Shown here piece by piece: positions 9,164 through 17,762 of a stretch of DNA of 64,000 nt. Below the pieces are notes generated by a model. That model was not told the DNA's origin, ran no database searches, and saw nothing but the letters and a program-made list of their open reading frames with translations. The DNA is taken from assembly GCF_014651595.1 (NCBI RefSeq), contig NZ_BMXE01000004.1:434001-498000 (forward strand), in the 5' to 3' direction. Origin of the DNA: Pseudovibrio japonicus. Lineage in GTDB: Bacteria; Pseudomonadota; Alphaproteobacteria; Rhizobiales; Stappiaceae. Positions within the stretch are counted from its first letter, which is position 1. Each line of letters starts with the position of its first letter. The position numbers and the translations under genes were made by a program.

Positions 9164-9793
9164 CTAGAATTCAACCCCTTCCTGAGGCTTCACACCGGAG
9201 CGGAACGGGTGCTTGATCTGGCCCATCTCGGTCACAAGATCCGCAATCTCGATCAGCTCTTCCTTCGCATTACGGCCAGTGATAACCACATGAACATCCT
9301 CAGGTTTTTCGTCGCGCAGGTACGCAACAACCTCTTCAAGCGGAATGTATTCATAACGCAGCACAATGTTCAGCTCATCCAGCAGAATCATCTTGTGCTC
9401 ACGCGAACTTATCAGCTCTTTAGCCGCATCCCATGCAGCGCGTGCAGCATTAATATCCCGCTGCCGGTCCTGCGTTTCCCACGTAAAGCCTTCGCCCATA
9501 CGCTTGATGGTGACCAGATCAGAGAACCGGTCCAGCGCCATGCGTTCGCCGGTTTCCAGACGACCTTTCACGAACTGCACAACAGCAACTTTGTGACCAT
9601 GGCCAAGGCTGCGGAAGATCATACCAAAACCAGCGGTGGACTTGCCTTTCCCCTTACCGGTGTGGACGATCAGCAACCCTTTCTCAATGGTTTTAGTCGC
9701 CATGATCTTGTCACGGGCCGCCTTCTTCTTGCGCATCTTTTCTGCGTGGCGGGCGTCCAGTTCCTGTTCACTCATGTCAGCTTTAGTTACCAT
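9164..9793 (-). CDS. cobO: Cob(I)yrinic acid a,c-diamide adenosyltransferase, CobO (CobA/BtuR family)
   Basis: 209 residues. It transfers the 5'-deoxyadenosyl group from ATP to the reduced cobalt of the corrinoid. The N-terminal basic segment rich in Lys/Arg (residues 13-30) is followed by the unusual P-loop HTGKGKGKSTAGFG (from residue 44), which is diagnostic of this family. LLDELNIVLRYEYI and VVITGRNAKEELIEIADLVTEM continue the family pattern. It starts one base after the cobN stop, and the ribosome site GAGGGG overlaps the end of cobN, so expression is tied to cobN. Confidence 0.95.
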   Translation of the reverse strand: MVTKADMSEQELDARHAEKMRKKKAARDKIMATKTIEKGLLIVHTGKGKGKSTAGFGMIFRSLGHGHKVAVVQFVKGRLETGERMALDRFSDLVTIKRMGEGFTWETQDRQRDINAARAAWDAAKELISSREHKMILLDELNIVLRYEYIPLEEVVAYLRDEKPEDVHVVITGRNAKEELIEIADLVTEMGQIKHPFRSGVKPQEGVEF

Positions 9794-9794
9794 C

Positions 9795-12700
9795 TTATTC
9801 CCCTCGGTCCATGAGTGCGCGTCGCAACTCTAACAAATCATCATAGGCGCTGTTTCGTTTCGGCACCCACATATCTCGTTGAATGACCTCTAAGAATCGC
9901 TCGGTCATTTCCAAAAGCGCTGCGGAATTCTTCTCCGCAATAAAGTCTCTCACCTCATCATCATAAAGATATGCATCATATAACTGATCGAAGTGATGGT
10001 TTGAGACAGCATTGGTTGTCGCCCCAAATGCAAAAAGATAGTCCAGTGTCGCCGCCATCTCAAAGGCACCTTTATACCCATGGCGCATCACACCGGCGAT
10101 CCATTTTGGATTGGCAGCTCTCCCCCTGACAACCCGTCCAATTTCCTCAGAAAGCGTGCGAATGACAGGGCGCTCCGGGCGAGAATGGTCGTTGTGGTAG
10201 ATGTGTGGGGCTTCACCTTTGAGCGTTTCAACAGTCGCCGCCAAACCGCCCTCAAACTGATAATAGTCATCAGAATCAAGGAGATCGTGCTCTCTGTTGT
10301 CCTGATTATGAACCACTGCATCAGCATGTGTGAGCCGGGTGACCAGATCGTCCTTGGCCTGTTCTCCTTCTTGTGAACGACCATAAGCATAGCCGCCCCA
10401 TTCCAGAAAACTCTCCGCAAAGTCCGCACGGTTATCCCACAGCTTCTCATCAATCAGTGCCTGCAGGCCAGCACCGTAAGCCCCCGGTTTACTTCCGAAA
10501 ATCCGCGTGGATGCCCGCTTGCGTGCCTGCCCTTCTTCAACACCTTTAGCCAGTAGTCCCCCAAGTTCTGATCGGAACCGGGCTGCCAGCGGATTGGCCT
10601 CTTCCGGTTCATCCAACTCCGAGATCGCTGCAACTGCCGCATCGAACAGATGTATGAGTTGCGGAAACGCATCGCGAAAAAAGCCGGAAATTCTGAGGGT
10701 TACGTCGACTCGAGGGCGCTGGAGTTCGGAAAGTGAAACAATCTCGAAACCAGTGACACGACCAGAGGCCTCTTCCCACACAGGGCGAGCCCCAATCAGG
10801 GCCAGCGCCTGTGCGATATCATCCCCGCCGGTGCGCATATTTGCGGTTCCCCAGCAGCTCATGGCGATGCTTTGCAACCACTCGCCGTGCTCCTGAAAGT
10901 GACGCATAATCAGAGCACTAGCGCTTCGTTCTCCCAGCTTCCACGCGACTTTTGTGGGAACGGCTCGAACGTCAATAGAATAAAAGTTACGCCCGGTCGG
11001 CAGCACATCTGGCCGCCCACGGGACGGCGCACCTGATGGCCCAGGGGGGACAAACCGTCCTGCCAGAGAGGATAACACCCCCTCCACCTCTGCAGCCCCA
11101 GAGGCATCCACAGACCGTGCAATCTCTTGCTCCAAGGCCTCCAACACAGCACAAGTCGCTGTAAACTCGACAGGAACCGCCGTTTCACCAGAAACAAACG
11201 CCAGTGCCAGCGCTTCCAGCCGCTCCACCGTGTCACCGCAGCTACGCCATGGCGCGTCAACAAGCTCCTGCAGCAGAGCAGGCCGTTCGCCGGTCCAGTC
11301 CTGCTCAAAGGCACAGTCCAGCGGGTCGAACCCAAGCAGATTCAAATCCTCAGCATGTGCGCGTAAGAGACTGTTCTCATGAGGCTTTTCACCACGCGGC
11401 ACACGCAATAAAGCCACCAGCAGCTCTGCCCGCTGTTCCCCGGTTGGCGACTGCCCCAAAATGTGCAGCCCGTCGCGGATTTGCAGCTCTTTCAAGTCAC
11501 ACAGGTACGCATCAAGCCGCGCCAGACGGGTGTCCTCATCCATGTCAGAGGTCAGGCCAATATCCTTGTCCATCCCTTCGCGCGCAGCAACGCCAAGTAT
11601 CTCTTTTCCTAGCGCTTTCAGACGGCGGTGGTCCACTCCGGCGGCGATGTAATACTCATCCAGCAATGCCTCCAGCTCCAAAGCCGAACCATGGCTCTCA
11701 GCGCGGGCCAGTGGAGGGGTAAGATGATCAATGATCACCGAGGATAACCGACGTTTCGCCTGCGATCCTTCACCGGGGTCGTTCACGATGAAAGGATAGA
11801 TGTTCGGCGTTGGGCCAATCACCGCCTCCGGGTAGCAAGCCTCTGATAATGCAAGAGCTTTTCCCGGAAGCCATTCCAGATTTCCGTGTTTACCAAGGTG
11901 AATAAGTGCGTCCGCACCAAAACTGTCACGCAGCCACATGTACCAGGCAAGGTAATGATGCGGAGGCACCAGCGCCGGATCGTGATAAGTCTCTTTAGGA
12001 TCAATGTTATAACCACGTGCAGGCTGAATACCGACGGTAACATTGCCGTAAGTCTTCAATGCAAGCCGGAAAAAACCACCCACGATATGCGGATCTGCCT
12101 CCGGCGCACCCCAGCGCTCCTCAATCCCCTCACGCACTGCCAAAGGCAGCTGGGAAAACAACTGCTTATAACGCTCCAACGAGAACTCTTCCCCGCCTTT
12201 GCGTTGCTTTGCGTCGTTAAGTGCGTTGGTAGGCCCAGCGAGAAGGTCCTCTATCAACGCCTCGGAATTCTCAGGCGCCCCGTCAACAACCCCATAACCT
12301 TCTGTTTTCAAGGCCGAAAGCAGGAGTGCGCAGGAAGCAGGCGTATCCAGCCCAACCCCGTTTGCTATACGCCCATCCTTATTGGGATAGTTTGCGAGGA
12401 TTATGCCGATTTTGCGTTGGTTTGCGTCGGTATGCTTCAGCCGAGCCCAATTGGCCGCCAGTGCTGCCACAAACTGCACCCGATCCGGTTTTGGTACAAA
12501 CCGAACAAGCGAACATTGTGTCTTGCTATCACGGTCTCCCTCTTCCTTAAACGAGATCGCCCGCGTCAAAAGACGGCCATCAATTTCCGGAAGCACCACA
12601 TGCATGGCAAGGTCACGCGGGGATAAGCCCTGATCACTGTCTGCCCAGCCCTCTTCCGAGGACGACGACAGCACGATTTGCAAAACACATGCACCTTGCT

Positions 12701-13550
12701 TGTCCAGCACCGTGCCGGAATGAACAGCACCAGCGCTCGACAATGCAAACGCAGTCGCGTTCAAAACCACATCCGGCGGGCAAGCATCAAACACGCTGGA
12801 AAGAGCGGCCGCGCATTCCGCTTGCTTCAGGCTGGCCACATAAAGCACCAGCGGATTAATCCCCTGTGCCTCCAACTCGTGGCATAATGCCTGCACTGGC
12901 TCAATGGCTCCGCTCTGGTAAAGCGCACGGTAGAACACAATGGCGGCAACTGGTCGGCTGGGGTCTTTCCAGCTCGCCCGCACATCATCTAGGGACGGCA
13001 GTGAATGACCCTGCAATACCAACCCGGCACGCGGCAACGCCATCGGCTCAGGTGGTGTCTCAACAGGCAGCTCCGCAATCTGCGCCGCATAAAGCAACGC
13101 ACCGGAAAGGTTTTCTGCACCACCTTCAATCAGGTAGCGCCACATCATCTGCGCAGCTTCAACCGGAACAGTCGAACGGCTGACCAGCTCCTCATCCCAC
13201 TTATCGTCACCGGGCAGCAGAACCAGCTTCACGCCCTCTGCACGGGCAATCGCTTCCAACCGCTCAACGCCATAACGCCAGTACTCAACGCCGCCCAAAA
13301 GGCGCACCACCACAAGCTTGGAGGCCTGAATGGTCTGTTCCACATAAAGATCAACGGAATACGGGTGCAACAACGCCAGAAAGCTGGCAAGGCGCAGAGA
13401 GTATCCTTCATGCTGGGCATGAGCCGCCGCAAGGCCGGCAAGCTCCGTGTCCGCTGCGCTCAAAAACACAACATCCGCTGGCGCCTGCCCAAGATCGACG
13501 GCCTCTTCTCCATCATCCAATCGGCGTGATTGTCCGACAAGTACGTGCAT
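9795..13550 (-). CDS. cobN: Cobaltochelatase large subunit CobN
   Basis: 1251 residues, the normal size for CobN. It is the large subunit of the ATP-dependent aerobic cobaltochelatase that inserts Co2+ into hydrogenobyrinic acid a,c-diamide; it works with the AAA+ pair CobS/CobT, not present in this window. The segment LIHLGKHGNLEWLPGKALAL is the CobN/magnesium chelatase H signature. The start codon overlaps the cobW stop (TGATG), with no separate ribosome site, so it is translationally coupled to cobW. Its presence shows the late-cobalt-insertion (aerobic) route, unless the protein is a tolerated outlier. No frameshift is seen across its full length. Confidence 0.96.
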   Translation of the reverse strand: MHVLVGQSRRLDDGEEAVDLGQAPADVVFLSAADTELAGLAAAHAQHEGYSLRLASFLALLHPYSVDLYVEQTIQASKLVVVRLLGGVEYWRYGVERLEAIARAEGVKLVLLPGDDKWDEELVSRSTVPVEAAQMMWRYLIEGGAENLSGALLYAAQIAELPVETPPEPMALPRAGLVLQGHSLPSLDDVRASWKDPSRPVAAIVFYRALYQSGAIEPVQALCHELEAQGINPLVLYVASLKQAECAAALSSVFDACPPDVVLNATAFALSSAGAVHSGTVLDKQGACVLQIVLSSSSEEGWADSDQGLSPRDLAMHVVLPEIDGRLLTRAISFKEEGDRDSKTQCSLVRFVPKPDRVQFVAALAANWARLKHTDANQRKIGIILANYPNKDGRIANGVGLDTPASCALLLSALKTEGYGVVDGAPENSEALIEDLLAGPTNALNDAKQRKGGEEFSLERYKQLFSQLPLAVREGIEERWGAPEADPHIVGGFFRLALKTYGNVTVGIQPARGYNIDPKETYHDPALVPPHHYLAWYMWLRDSFGADALIHLGKHGNLEWLPGKALALSEACYPEAVIGPTPNIYPFIVNDPGEGSQAKRRLSSVIIDHLTPPLARAESHGSALELEALLDEYYIAAGVDHRRLKALGKEILGVAAREGMDKDIGLTSDMDEDTRLARLDAYLCDLKELQIRDGLHILGQSPTGEQRAELLVALLRVPRGEKPHENSLLRAHAEDLNLLGFDPLDCAFEQDWTGERPALLQELVDAPWRSCGDTVERLEALALAFVSGETAVPVEFTATCAVLEALEQEIARSVDASGAAEVEGVLSSLAGRFVPPGPSGAPSRGRPDVLPTGRNFYSIDVRAVPTKVAWKLGERSASALIMRHFQEHGEWLQSIAMSCWGTANMRTGGDDIAQALALIGARPVWEEASGRVTGFEIVSLSELQRPRVDVTLRISGFFRDAFPQLIHLFDAAVAAISELDEPEEANPLAARFRSELGGLLAKGVEEGQARKRASTRIFGSKPGAYGAGLQALIDEKLWDNRADFAESFLEWGGYAYGRSQEGEQAKDDLVTRLTHADAVVHNQDNREHDLLDSDDYYQFEGGLAATVETLKGEAPHIYHNDHSRPERPVIRTLSEEIGRVVRGRAANPKWIAGVMRHGYKGAFEMAATLDYLFAFGATTNAVSNHHFDQLYDAYLYDDEVRDFIAEKNSAALLEMTERFLEVIQRDMWVPKRNSAYDDLLELRRALMDRGE

Positions 13551-14656
13551 CAGACATAAACCACGTCAAATGTGCTCAAAGCTGACTGCACACCGTGCTT
13601 ATCGAGCCCCGCAAGTCCAATCACAACCAGCTTGGAGTGGCTCTCGCTGCCAGCTGCAAACCAAGCCTCAACCCGTGGCCCAACCGCCTGCACCAAAACA
13701 GGAGCCGTTTTGCCTTCAACCACCACGCTGCCTTTAATGCGCAGGACACCAGAAACCCTCATGGCAGCTTCAACCTGGCTCCTAACCTCGTCCAACGAGG
13801 CAAACCGGCGGGTTGGCAGCACAAAGCTCTCAAAGTCATCATGCGAATGATCGTGATGATGATGGTGGTCGTCGTGGTCGTGGTCGTGGTCGTGGTCGTG
13901 AGCATGCTGCGCTTCATGGTGCGAAAGCCGCAAGTCCATATCATCTTCTGCGCCCGCATCACGTCCAAGCAGAACATCCAGCGCCAACTCGCCATGAGAA
14001 GCGGCAACAATCTCAACTCCGTCACGCACACGGCCACGAATGGTCTCTTTCACAGCTGCCAGCTCGGCTTCGCTCAAAAGGTCGGCTTTAGAAAGCACCA
14101 CCAGATCCGCACAGGTCAGCTGATCGGCAAACAATTCTTCCACCGGGCTTTCGTGGTCCAGCGCCTCATCAGCCGCCCGCTGCGCCGCAACGGCCTCTTC
14201 ATCAGAAGCAACCTTTCCGGCAGCAACTGCAGGCGCATCCACCACGGTCACCACACTATCCACGGTCACGCGCGGCTTGACAGAAGGCCAGTTGAACGCC
14301 CGCACCAAAGGCTGCGGCAGCGCAAGACCAGAAGTCTCGATCACAATCACATCCGGCGTCTGCTCCCGCTCCAGAAGCATTTCCATGGTTGGCAGAAAGT
14401 CATCAGCAACAGTGCAGCAGATACAGCCATTGGCCAGCTCAACCACTTCATCGGCAGAACAATCCGGGTCTGCACAGCCATTGACCAGCGATCCGTCAAA
14501 TCCCATCTCGCCAAATTCATTGACAATGAGCGCGATCCGCTTGTCCTTCGCTCTCGTCAAAAGGTTGCGCACCAGCGTTGTTTTGCCCGCCCCGAGAAAA
14601 CCAGTGATGATCACCGCAGGGATCTTTTTGGAAGGAGCAGCAAAGAAGGAAGTCAT
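13550..14656 (-). CDS. cobW: CobW-family GTPase, metal chaperone for cobalamin synthesis
   Basis: 368 residues from the ATG at 14656, which has a GGAG site 8 nt upstream and overlaps the cobP stop by 4 nt (ATGA). An in-frame start 75 nt further up lacks a site and would lie inside cobP. G3E GTPase family: Walker A GFLGAGKTT (residues 19-27), the metal-binding CxCC motif in NGCICCTV (C78, C80, C81) and a C-terminal CobW domain. A His/Asp-rich stretch at about residues 247-274 probably binds metal. CobW is thought to deliver cobalt to CobN; the gene order cobW-cobN supports this. The His stretch is encoded by near-perfect hexamer repeats (13869-13900). Confidence 0.94.
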   Translation of the reverse strand: MTSFFAAPSKKIPAVIITGFLGAGKTTLVRNLLTRAKDKRIALIVNEFGEMGFDGSLVNGCADPDCSADEVVELANGCICCTVADDFLPTMEMLLEREQTPDVIVIETSGLALPQPLVRAFNWPSVKPRVTVDSVVTVVDAPAVAAGKVASDEEAVAAQRAADEALDHESPVEELFADQLTCADLVVLSKADLLSEAELAAVKETIRGRVRDGVEIVAASHGELALDVLLGRDAGAEDDMDLRLSHHEAQHAHDHDHDHDHDDHHHHHDHSHDDFESFVLPTRRFASLDEVRSQVEAAMRVSGVLRIKGSVVVEGKTAPVLVQAVGPRVEAWFAAGSESHSKLVVIGLAGLDKHGVQSALSTFDVVYV

Positions 14657-15213
14657 AGGGAAATCTCCGGGAAAACAGAAGGCTTCAGCTGCAAGGGCTG
14701 ACCTGCTGCAATAAACAGAACATAATGGCAAAGTTCAGCAACACGCTGATTAAGGCGTCCCGCCTCATCTCTAAAGGCGCGGGCCATGGCATTTTCAGGC
14801 ACAATACCCATGCCCACCTCATTGCCAACAAACACAACAGGGCACGGCAGACTGGCAAGAACTGAGGCAAGTTTGTCCAGCTCCACTCTCCAGTCTCGTT
14901 CCGCATGCATAAGGTTTGAAAGCCAAAGGGTCAGGCAGTCCACCAGAATGGCGCACTCTGTGTTGGCATGTGCCTCCAGCACCCGCACAAGCTCCAAAGG
15001 CTCCTCAACAGTGTCCCAAAGGTCGCCGCGCTGCACCTTGTGCTGCGCAATACGCGCCTCCATTTCACCGTCAAAGGCCTGGCCTGTAGCGATATAGATC
15101 GGACGTCGTCCACTGCTCAAAACCAGCTTCTCGGCATATGCGCTTTTCCCGGAACGGGCACCGCCCGTTACAAGACAATGGCGAGGATCACGCTCGCCTC
15201 TCTGTTCAGCCAT
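14653..15213 (-). CDS. cobP: Bifunctional adenosylcobinamide kinase / adenosylcobinamide-phosphate guanylyltransferase, CobP (CobU)
   Basis: 186 residues. It phosphorylates adenosylcobinamide and transfers GMP from GTP, activating the corrinoid for nucleotide-loop attachment. The P-loop TGGARSGKS lies at about residues 16-24. The family motifs DCLTLWLSNL and VFVGNEVGMGIVPEN are present, and the protein ends with the usual GQPLQLK segment. It is the first large gene of the riboswitch-controlled operon. Its ATG lies 5 nt after the stop of a short leader ORF, and its own ribosome site is poor, so its translation probably depends on the leader. Confidence 0.95.
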   Translation of the reverse strand: MAEQRGERDPRHCLVTGGARSGKSAYAEKLVLSSGRRPIYIATGQAFDGEMEARIAQHKVQRGDLWDTVEEPLELVRVLEAHANTECAILVDCLTLWLSNLMHAERDWRVELDKLASVLASLPCPVVFVGNEVGMGIVPENAMARAFRDEAGRLNQRVAELCHYVLFIAAGQPLQLKPSVFPEISL

Positions 15214-15218
15214 CAGGT

Positions 15219-15314
15219 TCAGCTGGCCAAAGCGCGCAGGGAAGCCGCAGCTTCTAAGGAAGGGTATGAAAGTAGAGCAGCTGTCTCACATGGAGACAGA
15301 AAAACATGTGTCAT
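15219..15314 (-). CDS. 31-residue leader ORF between cobalamin riboswitch and cobP
   Basis: ATG at 15314, TGA at 15221-15219. The peptide begins MTHVFLSPCETAALL and ends SLRALAS. It has a good ribosome site (GAGAGGTG, about 5 nt before the ATG), far better than that of cobP, whose ATG follows the leader stop by only 5 nt. The layout suggests the riboswitch controls initiation at the leader, and that ribosomes finishing it restart at cobP. I know of no named family for it. It might instead be an unused frame, but the site and the spacing argue for translation. Confidence 0.5.
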   Translation of the reverse strand: MTHVFLSPCETAALLSYPSLEAAASLRALAS

Positions 15315-15340
15315 GAGCACCTCTCGCCGTCCACCCGACA

Positions 15341-15545
15341 GCTGTGTAATGTCAATTCTATCTCCAGCCGGTCTCCTGGCTCGCGGCTTAACCGACCATA
15401 GCCCCTTCCCAGCCCCTCAAAGGCCAGTGGGATTCTCGCAATGGTCTCGCCGCTCACAGTTGCGGGGGCAGCTGCGGCATACTTCCATAAAATGGAACCG
15501 CATTCCCGTTTCATCTTTTTACATTCCGCATGCACAGATCATAAA
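15341..15545 (-). ncRNA. Cobalamin (adenosylcobalamin) riboswitch
   Basis: On the minus strand the region contains the B12 box core AGCCAGGAGACCGGC (15381-15367), preceded by the conserved CTGCCCCCGCAACTGTGA segment and GGGAATGCGG (15507-15498). These are the standard conserved blocks, in the right order and spacing. A closing P1 helix can be drawn from CTGTG/AATGT near the 5' end with ACATT/CACAG near 15344-15354. Coenzyme binding should switch off the operon cobP-cobW-cobN-cobO-cobQ. A ribosome site lies just downstream and no U-tailed terminator is seen, so control is probably at translation initiation of the leader ORF. Exact boundaries are approximate. Confidence 0.92.
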
Positions 15546-15742
15546 AAGAAACTGGAGGTCTTGCCTTCAGTGTTGGGCGTAATTCGCGCGCCTGTCAATT
15601 GACTTTGTGTGAATTCCAACATCCTCAGAAGATCAAACCCGCAAAAATCGCGGGTTTTAGTGATCTCTGGCTAACCCACTTGGATATCTCAATAAAAAAA
15701 ATGAGAAACTGTCCACAAATCGAAAAATTCCTAAAAAACGAC

Positions 15743-15771
15743 TTGGCAAACACACCATGCCTCTGTAAAAG
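15743..15771 (+). promoter_or_regulatory. Probable sigma70-type promoter of the tRNA-Asn cluster
   Basis: TTGGCA (15743-15748), a 17-nt spacer and TAAAAG (15766-15771) match the vegetative promoter pattern. They place the transcript start about 38 nt before the first tRNA. Confidence 0.5.
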
Positions 15772-15815
15772 CCTCCTCACGCAAACGGCGAGGCAAACTC
15801 GCAAGGGTGTCATGA

Positions 15816-15890
15816 TCCCCGGTAGCTCAGTGGTAGAGCAAGCGGCTGTTAACCGCTTGGTCGCTGGTTCGAATCCGGCCCGGGGAGCCA
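15816..15890 (+). tRNA. tRNA-Asn (anticodon GTT), copy 1
   Basis: 75 nt with encoded CCA. The acceptor stem TCCCCGG pairs with CCGGGGA. The D arm contains AGCTCAGTGGTAGAGC and the T arm GGTTCGAATCC. The anticodon loop is CTGTTAA on the stem AGCGG/CCGCT, with anticodon GTT at 15848-15850. Confidence 0.97.
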
Positions 15891-15929
15891 TCCTTTTTCG
15901 TTTGCAGCCATACGGCAAGATCATCGTGA

Positions 15930-16004
15930 TCCCCGGTAGCTCAGTGGTAGAGCAAGCGGCTGTTAACCGCTTGGTCGCTGGTTCGAATCCGGCCCGGGGA
16001 GCCA
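15930..16004 (+). tRNA. tRNA-Asn (anticodon GTT), copy 2
   Basis: Identical in sequence to the copy starting at 15816. The 39-nt spacer before it ends in ATCGTGA and is clearly related to the next spacer. Confidence 0.97.
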
Positions 16005-16043
16005 CTCTTTTTTGATTGCAGCCATATGGCAAGGACATCGTGA

Positions 16044-16118
16044 TCCCCGGTAGCTCAGTGGTAGAGCAAGCGGCTGTTAACCGCTTGGTCGCTGGTTCGA
16101 ATCCGGCCCGGGGAGCCA
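16044..16118 (+). tRNA. tRNA-Asn (anticodon GTT), copy 3
   Basis: Identical to the two preceding copies and again 114 nt downstream of the previous one, with CCA encoded. The following sequence departs from the repeat. Confidence 0.97.
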
Positions 16119-16829
16119 TCCTTTTCTAAACATCCCTCCCTCTCTTCTTAAGCTTAGTTTCTCCTCACAAAACACGTGCGTTCGCGTCTATCCAAAAAAC
16201 AAGAAAAAGAATGGGTAGAAAACCATGTTCACACGAAGCGAAGTGGGAGCACTCTCAAGTGCCGCTGGCCGCAGAAACGGCATCCATCTGGGTAGAAGTC
16301 TCTTCCGCACAAAAGCGGAGGCTCTCTATTTTGCAGCAAAGATAACCCTGATCCTGCACATGGCCACCCATTAACCCTGACAGCGCCTCCCTCAATTGTA
16401 TGGGAGGTTCATATTGGGGTAGCTGCGCAGCAAATAACGCGCGTCACAATGCAGCCCAATCGCACTCAACACGCCAAAAAACCTGCTGAAATGAGCGGTC
16501 ACCCTCTTAAAAACAGGAGTTTTTTAGAATTTTTGAGATTTTTTTTCAATCCGCTTCCGTAGTGGTATTTATCACAATCCTATCCAATTCATATTGCCAA
16601 TCAGCACAATGAAAATTTTACATAATAACAACTAAAGAATCTTCAAGTATTAATACGAGAACTCTGATTTACATACAATTATTATGACATAGATACTCTA
16701 AGTAAATAACTATACCCCTAATGTATCGGGTACACACTGTTACGATATTTACTGTCTGACAACTGTACTGCCACACATAAAAAGGCACCCCTCTGGGTAA
16801 GTTGCTGCGTGAAAGTCAGGGAGCCACCA
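16119..16829. other. About 700 bp without a convincing gene
   Basis: Two overlapping short frames (16211-16345, 44 codons; 16225-16374, 49 codons) have no good ribosome site and no recognisable product. A small inverted repeat CCTCCC/GGGAGG sits near 16386-16408. From about 16500 the sequence is very AT-rich with T-runs, and probably holds the promoter of the exported-protein gene at 16830. I see nothing else. Confidence 0.6.
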
Positions 16830-17513
16830 ATGAGTAGTCTGTTCACACACCGCGCTTTGCCGCGCGTCTTGAATCCCCGCAATGTCGGCACCGGGCTTAC
16901 AGCCGCATGCATGGCAGCTCTGCTCGCATTTGCCTCGCCCTCACTGGCCGAAACACCACCAGCAACGGACCAAGGCGCATCTGAACCAAAACTGATCGGA
17001 AAGTCTGAAGCTGGCCACACCTACGCCATGCCCGAGGACTTTATCGCCGTCACCGTTGCACCACCCGTTGAAACACCGAATGCAGACCCTCTGGAGAGTG
17101 AGCTGTCCATCTGGGTGGGGGCAGTTGAAATTCAGGGCCGCGAGACCCTTTGGGTCGAACTAATCGACGAGCATGGTGAAGTGATCTACGATTCCGAGGT
17201 TCAGCCCAACGAAACCCACCTGCTGCCCGATGGCCGCGCCATCGCCGTGGCTATTATGACGCCGGACATCCACCCCCAGTCCATGCAGTCCGCTCAGGTT
17301 TTAAAAGACCAGACCCGCGCACCCATGCACGAGCGTTTTGTTGTCACCAGCAAAGCAGCCTTCAGCCCGGCAATGGATACGCAAGTCACCTTGCTTGAGG
17401 TTCAGCCCGCCCCTGAGGAAACCGATAACTCCTTCATGCTCAAAGCTGGTGAAAATGGTGAGACCATTTGGAACGCCACCAAAGGCGCTGTCACATGGCT
17501 GGAACGTGAGTAA
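16830..17513 (+). CDS. Exported protein of unknown function
   Basis: 227 residues from the ATG at 16830, which has AGGGAG 6 nt upstream; an in-frame codon 21 nt earlier lacks this. The N-terminus has a long basic n-region, then a hydrophobic stretch AACMAALLAFASP and the likely cleavage site SLA/ETPP near residue 36, so the protein should reach the periplasm. The mature part is acidic, with a repeated beta-like character (SELSIWVGAVEIQGRETLW, VTLLEVQPAPEE) and no cysteine outside the leader. I recognise no domain. It stands alone between the tRNA cluster and cysK. Confidence 0.7.
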   Translation: MSSLFTHRALPRVLNPRNVGTGLTAACMAALLAFASPSLAETPPATDQGASEPKLIGKSEAGHTYAMPEDFIAVTVAPPVETPNADPLESELSIWVGAVEIQGRETLWVELIDEHGEVIYDSEVQPNETHLLPDGRAIAVAIMTPDIHPQSMQSAQVLKDQTRAPMHERFVVTSKAAFSPAMDTQVTLLEVQPAPEETDNSFMLKAGENGETIWNATKGAVTWLERE

Positions 17514-17762
17514 CGGGCACAGGCAACACGCACGCAAATCGATACTCTCATAAATCCCATTTAGCGTGACTATTCGAACTGCGTGCGCATCATCAGAAAC
17601 TTTATTCTCACGAAATTTCATAGCTAGAAAAATATCCTAATCTCACTCACGCTTTGGCAGGTCATTTCTTGTCCTCCTCAGACCGGCACAGTAGCGTGGT
17701 CTAAAAGCTGTCGAAGACGCACATTTAAAATTTATGCTCATTCCACTTATTTGAGAGAGACT

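Larger units (their letters stand above)
15816..16118 (+). repeat. Tandem 114-bp repeat carrying three tRNA-Asn genes
   Basis: The unit is a 75-nt tRNA plus a 39-nt spacer. The tRNA parts are identical; the two spacers (15891-15929 and 16005-16043) share GCAGCCATA.GGCAAG.....ATCGTGA and differ at only a few positions. This is a local amplification by unequal recombination. Confidence 0.9.

Noticed and set aside
13595-14701. A 368-codon plus-strand frame opposite cobW.
   Set aside because: Shadow of cobW with Val/Arg runs opposite the His-rich stretch.
15599-16015. A 138-codon plus-strand frame through the first two tRNA genes.
   Set aside because: It is the sense translation of tRNA and spacer; tRNA structure explains the sequence fully.
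15625-16119. A 164-codon minus-strand frame with repeated 25-residue units (APRAGFEPATKRLTAACSTTELPG).
   Set aside because: It is the antisense translation of three identical tRNA-Asn genes, a well-known artefact.
16211-16374. Two overlapping small frames of 44 and 49 codons in the tRNA-downstream region.
   Set aside because: No ribosome sites, no signal or domain; kept only as a note in the gap entry.
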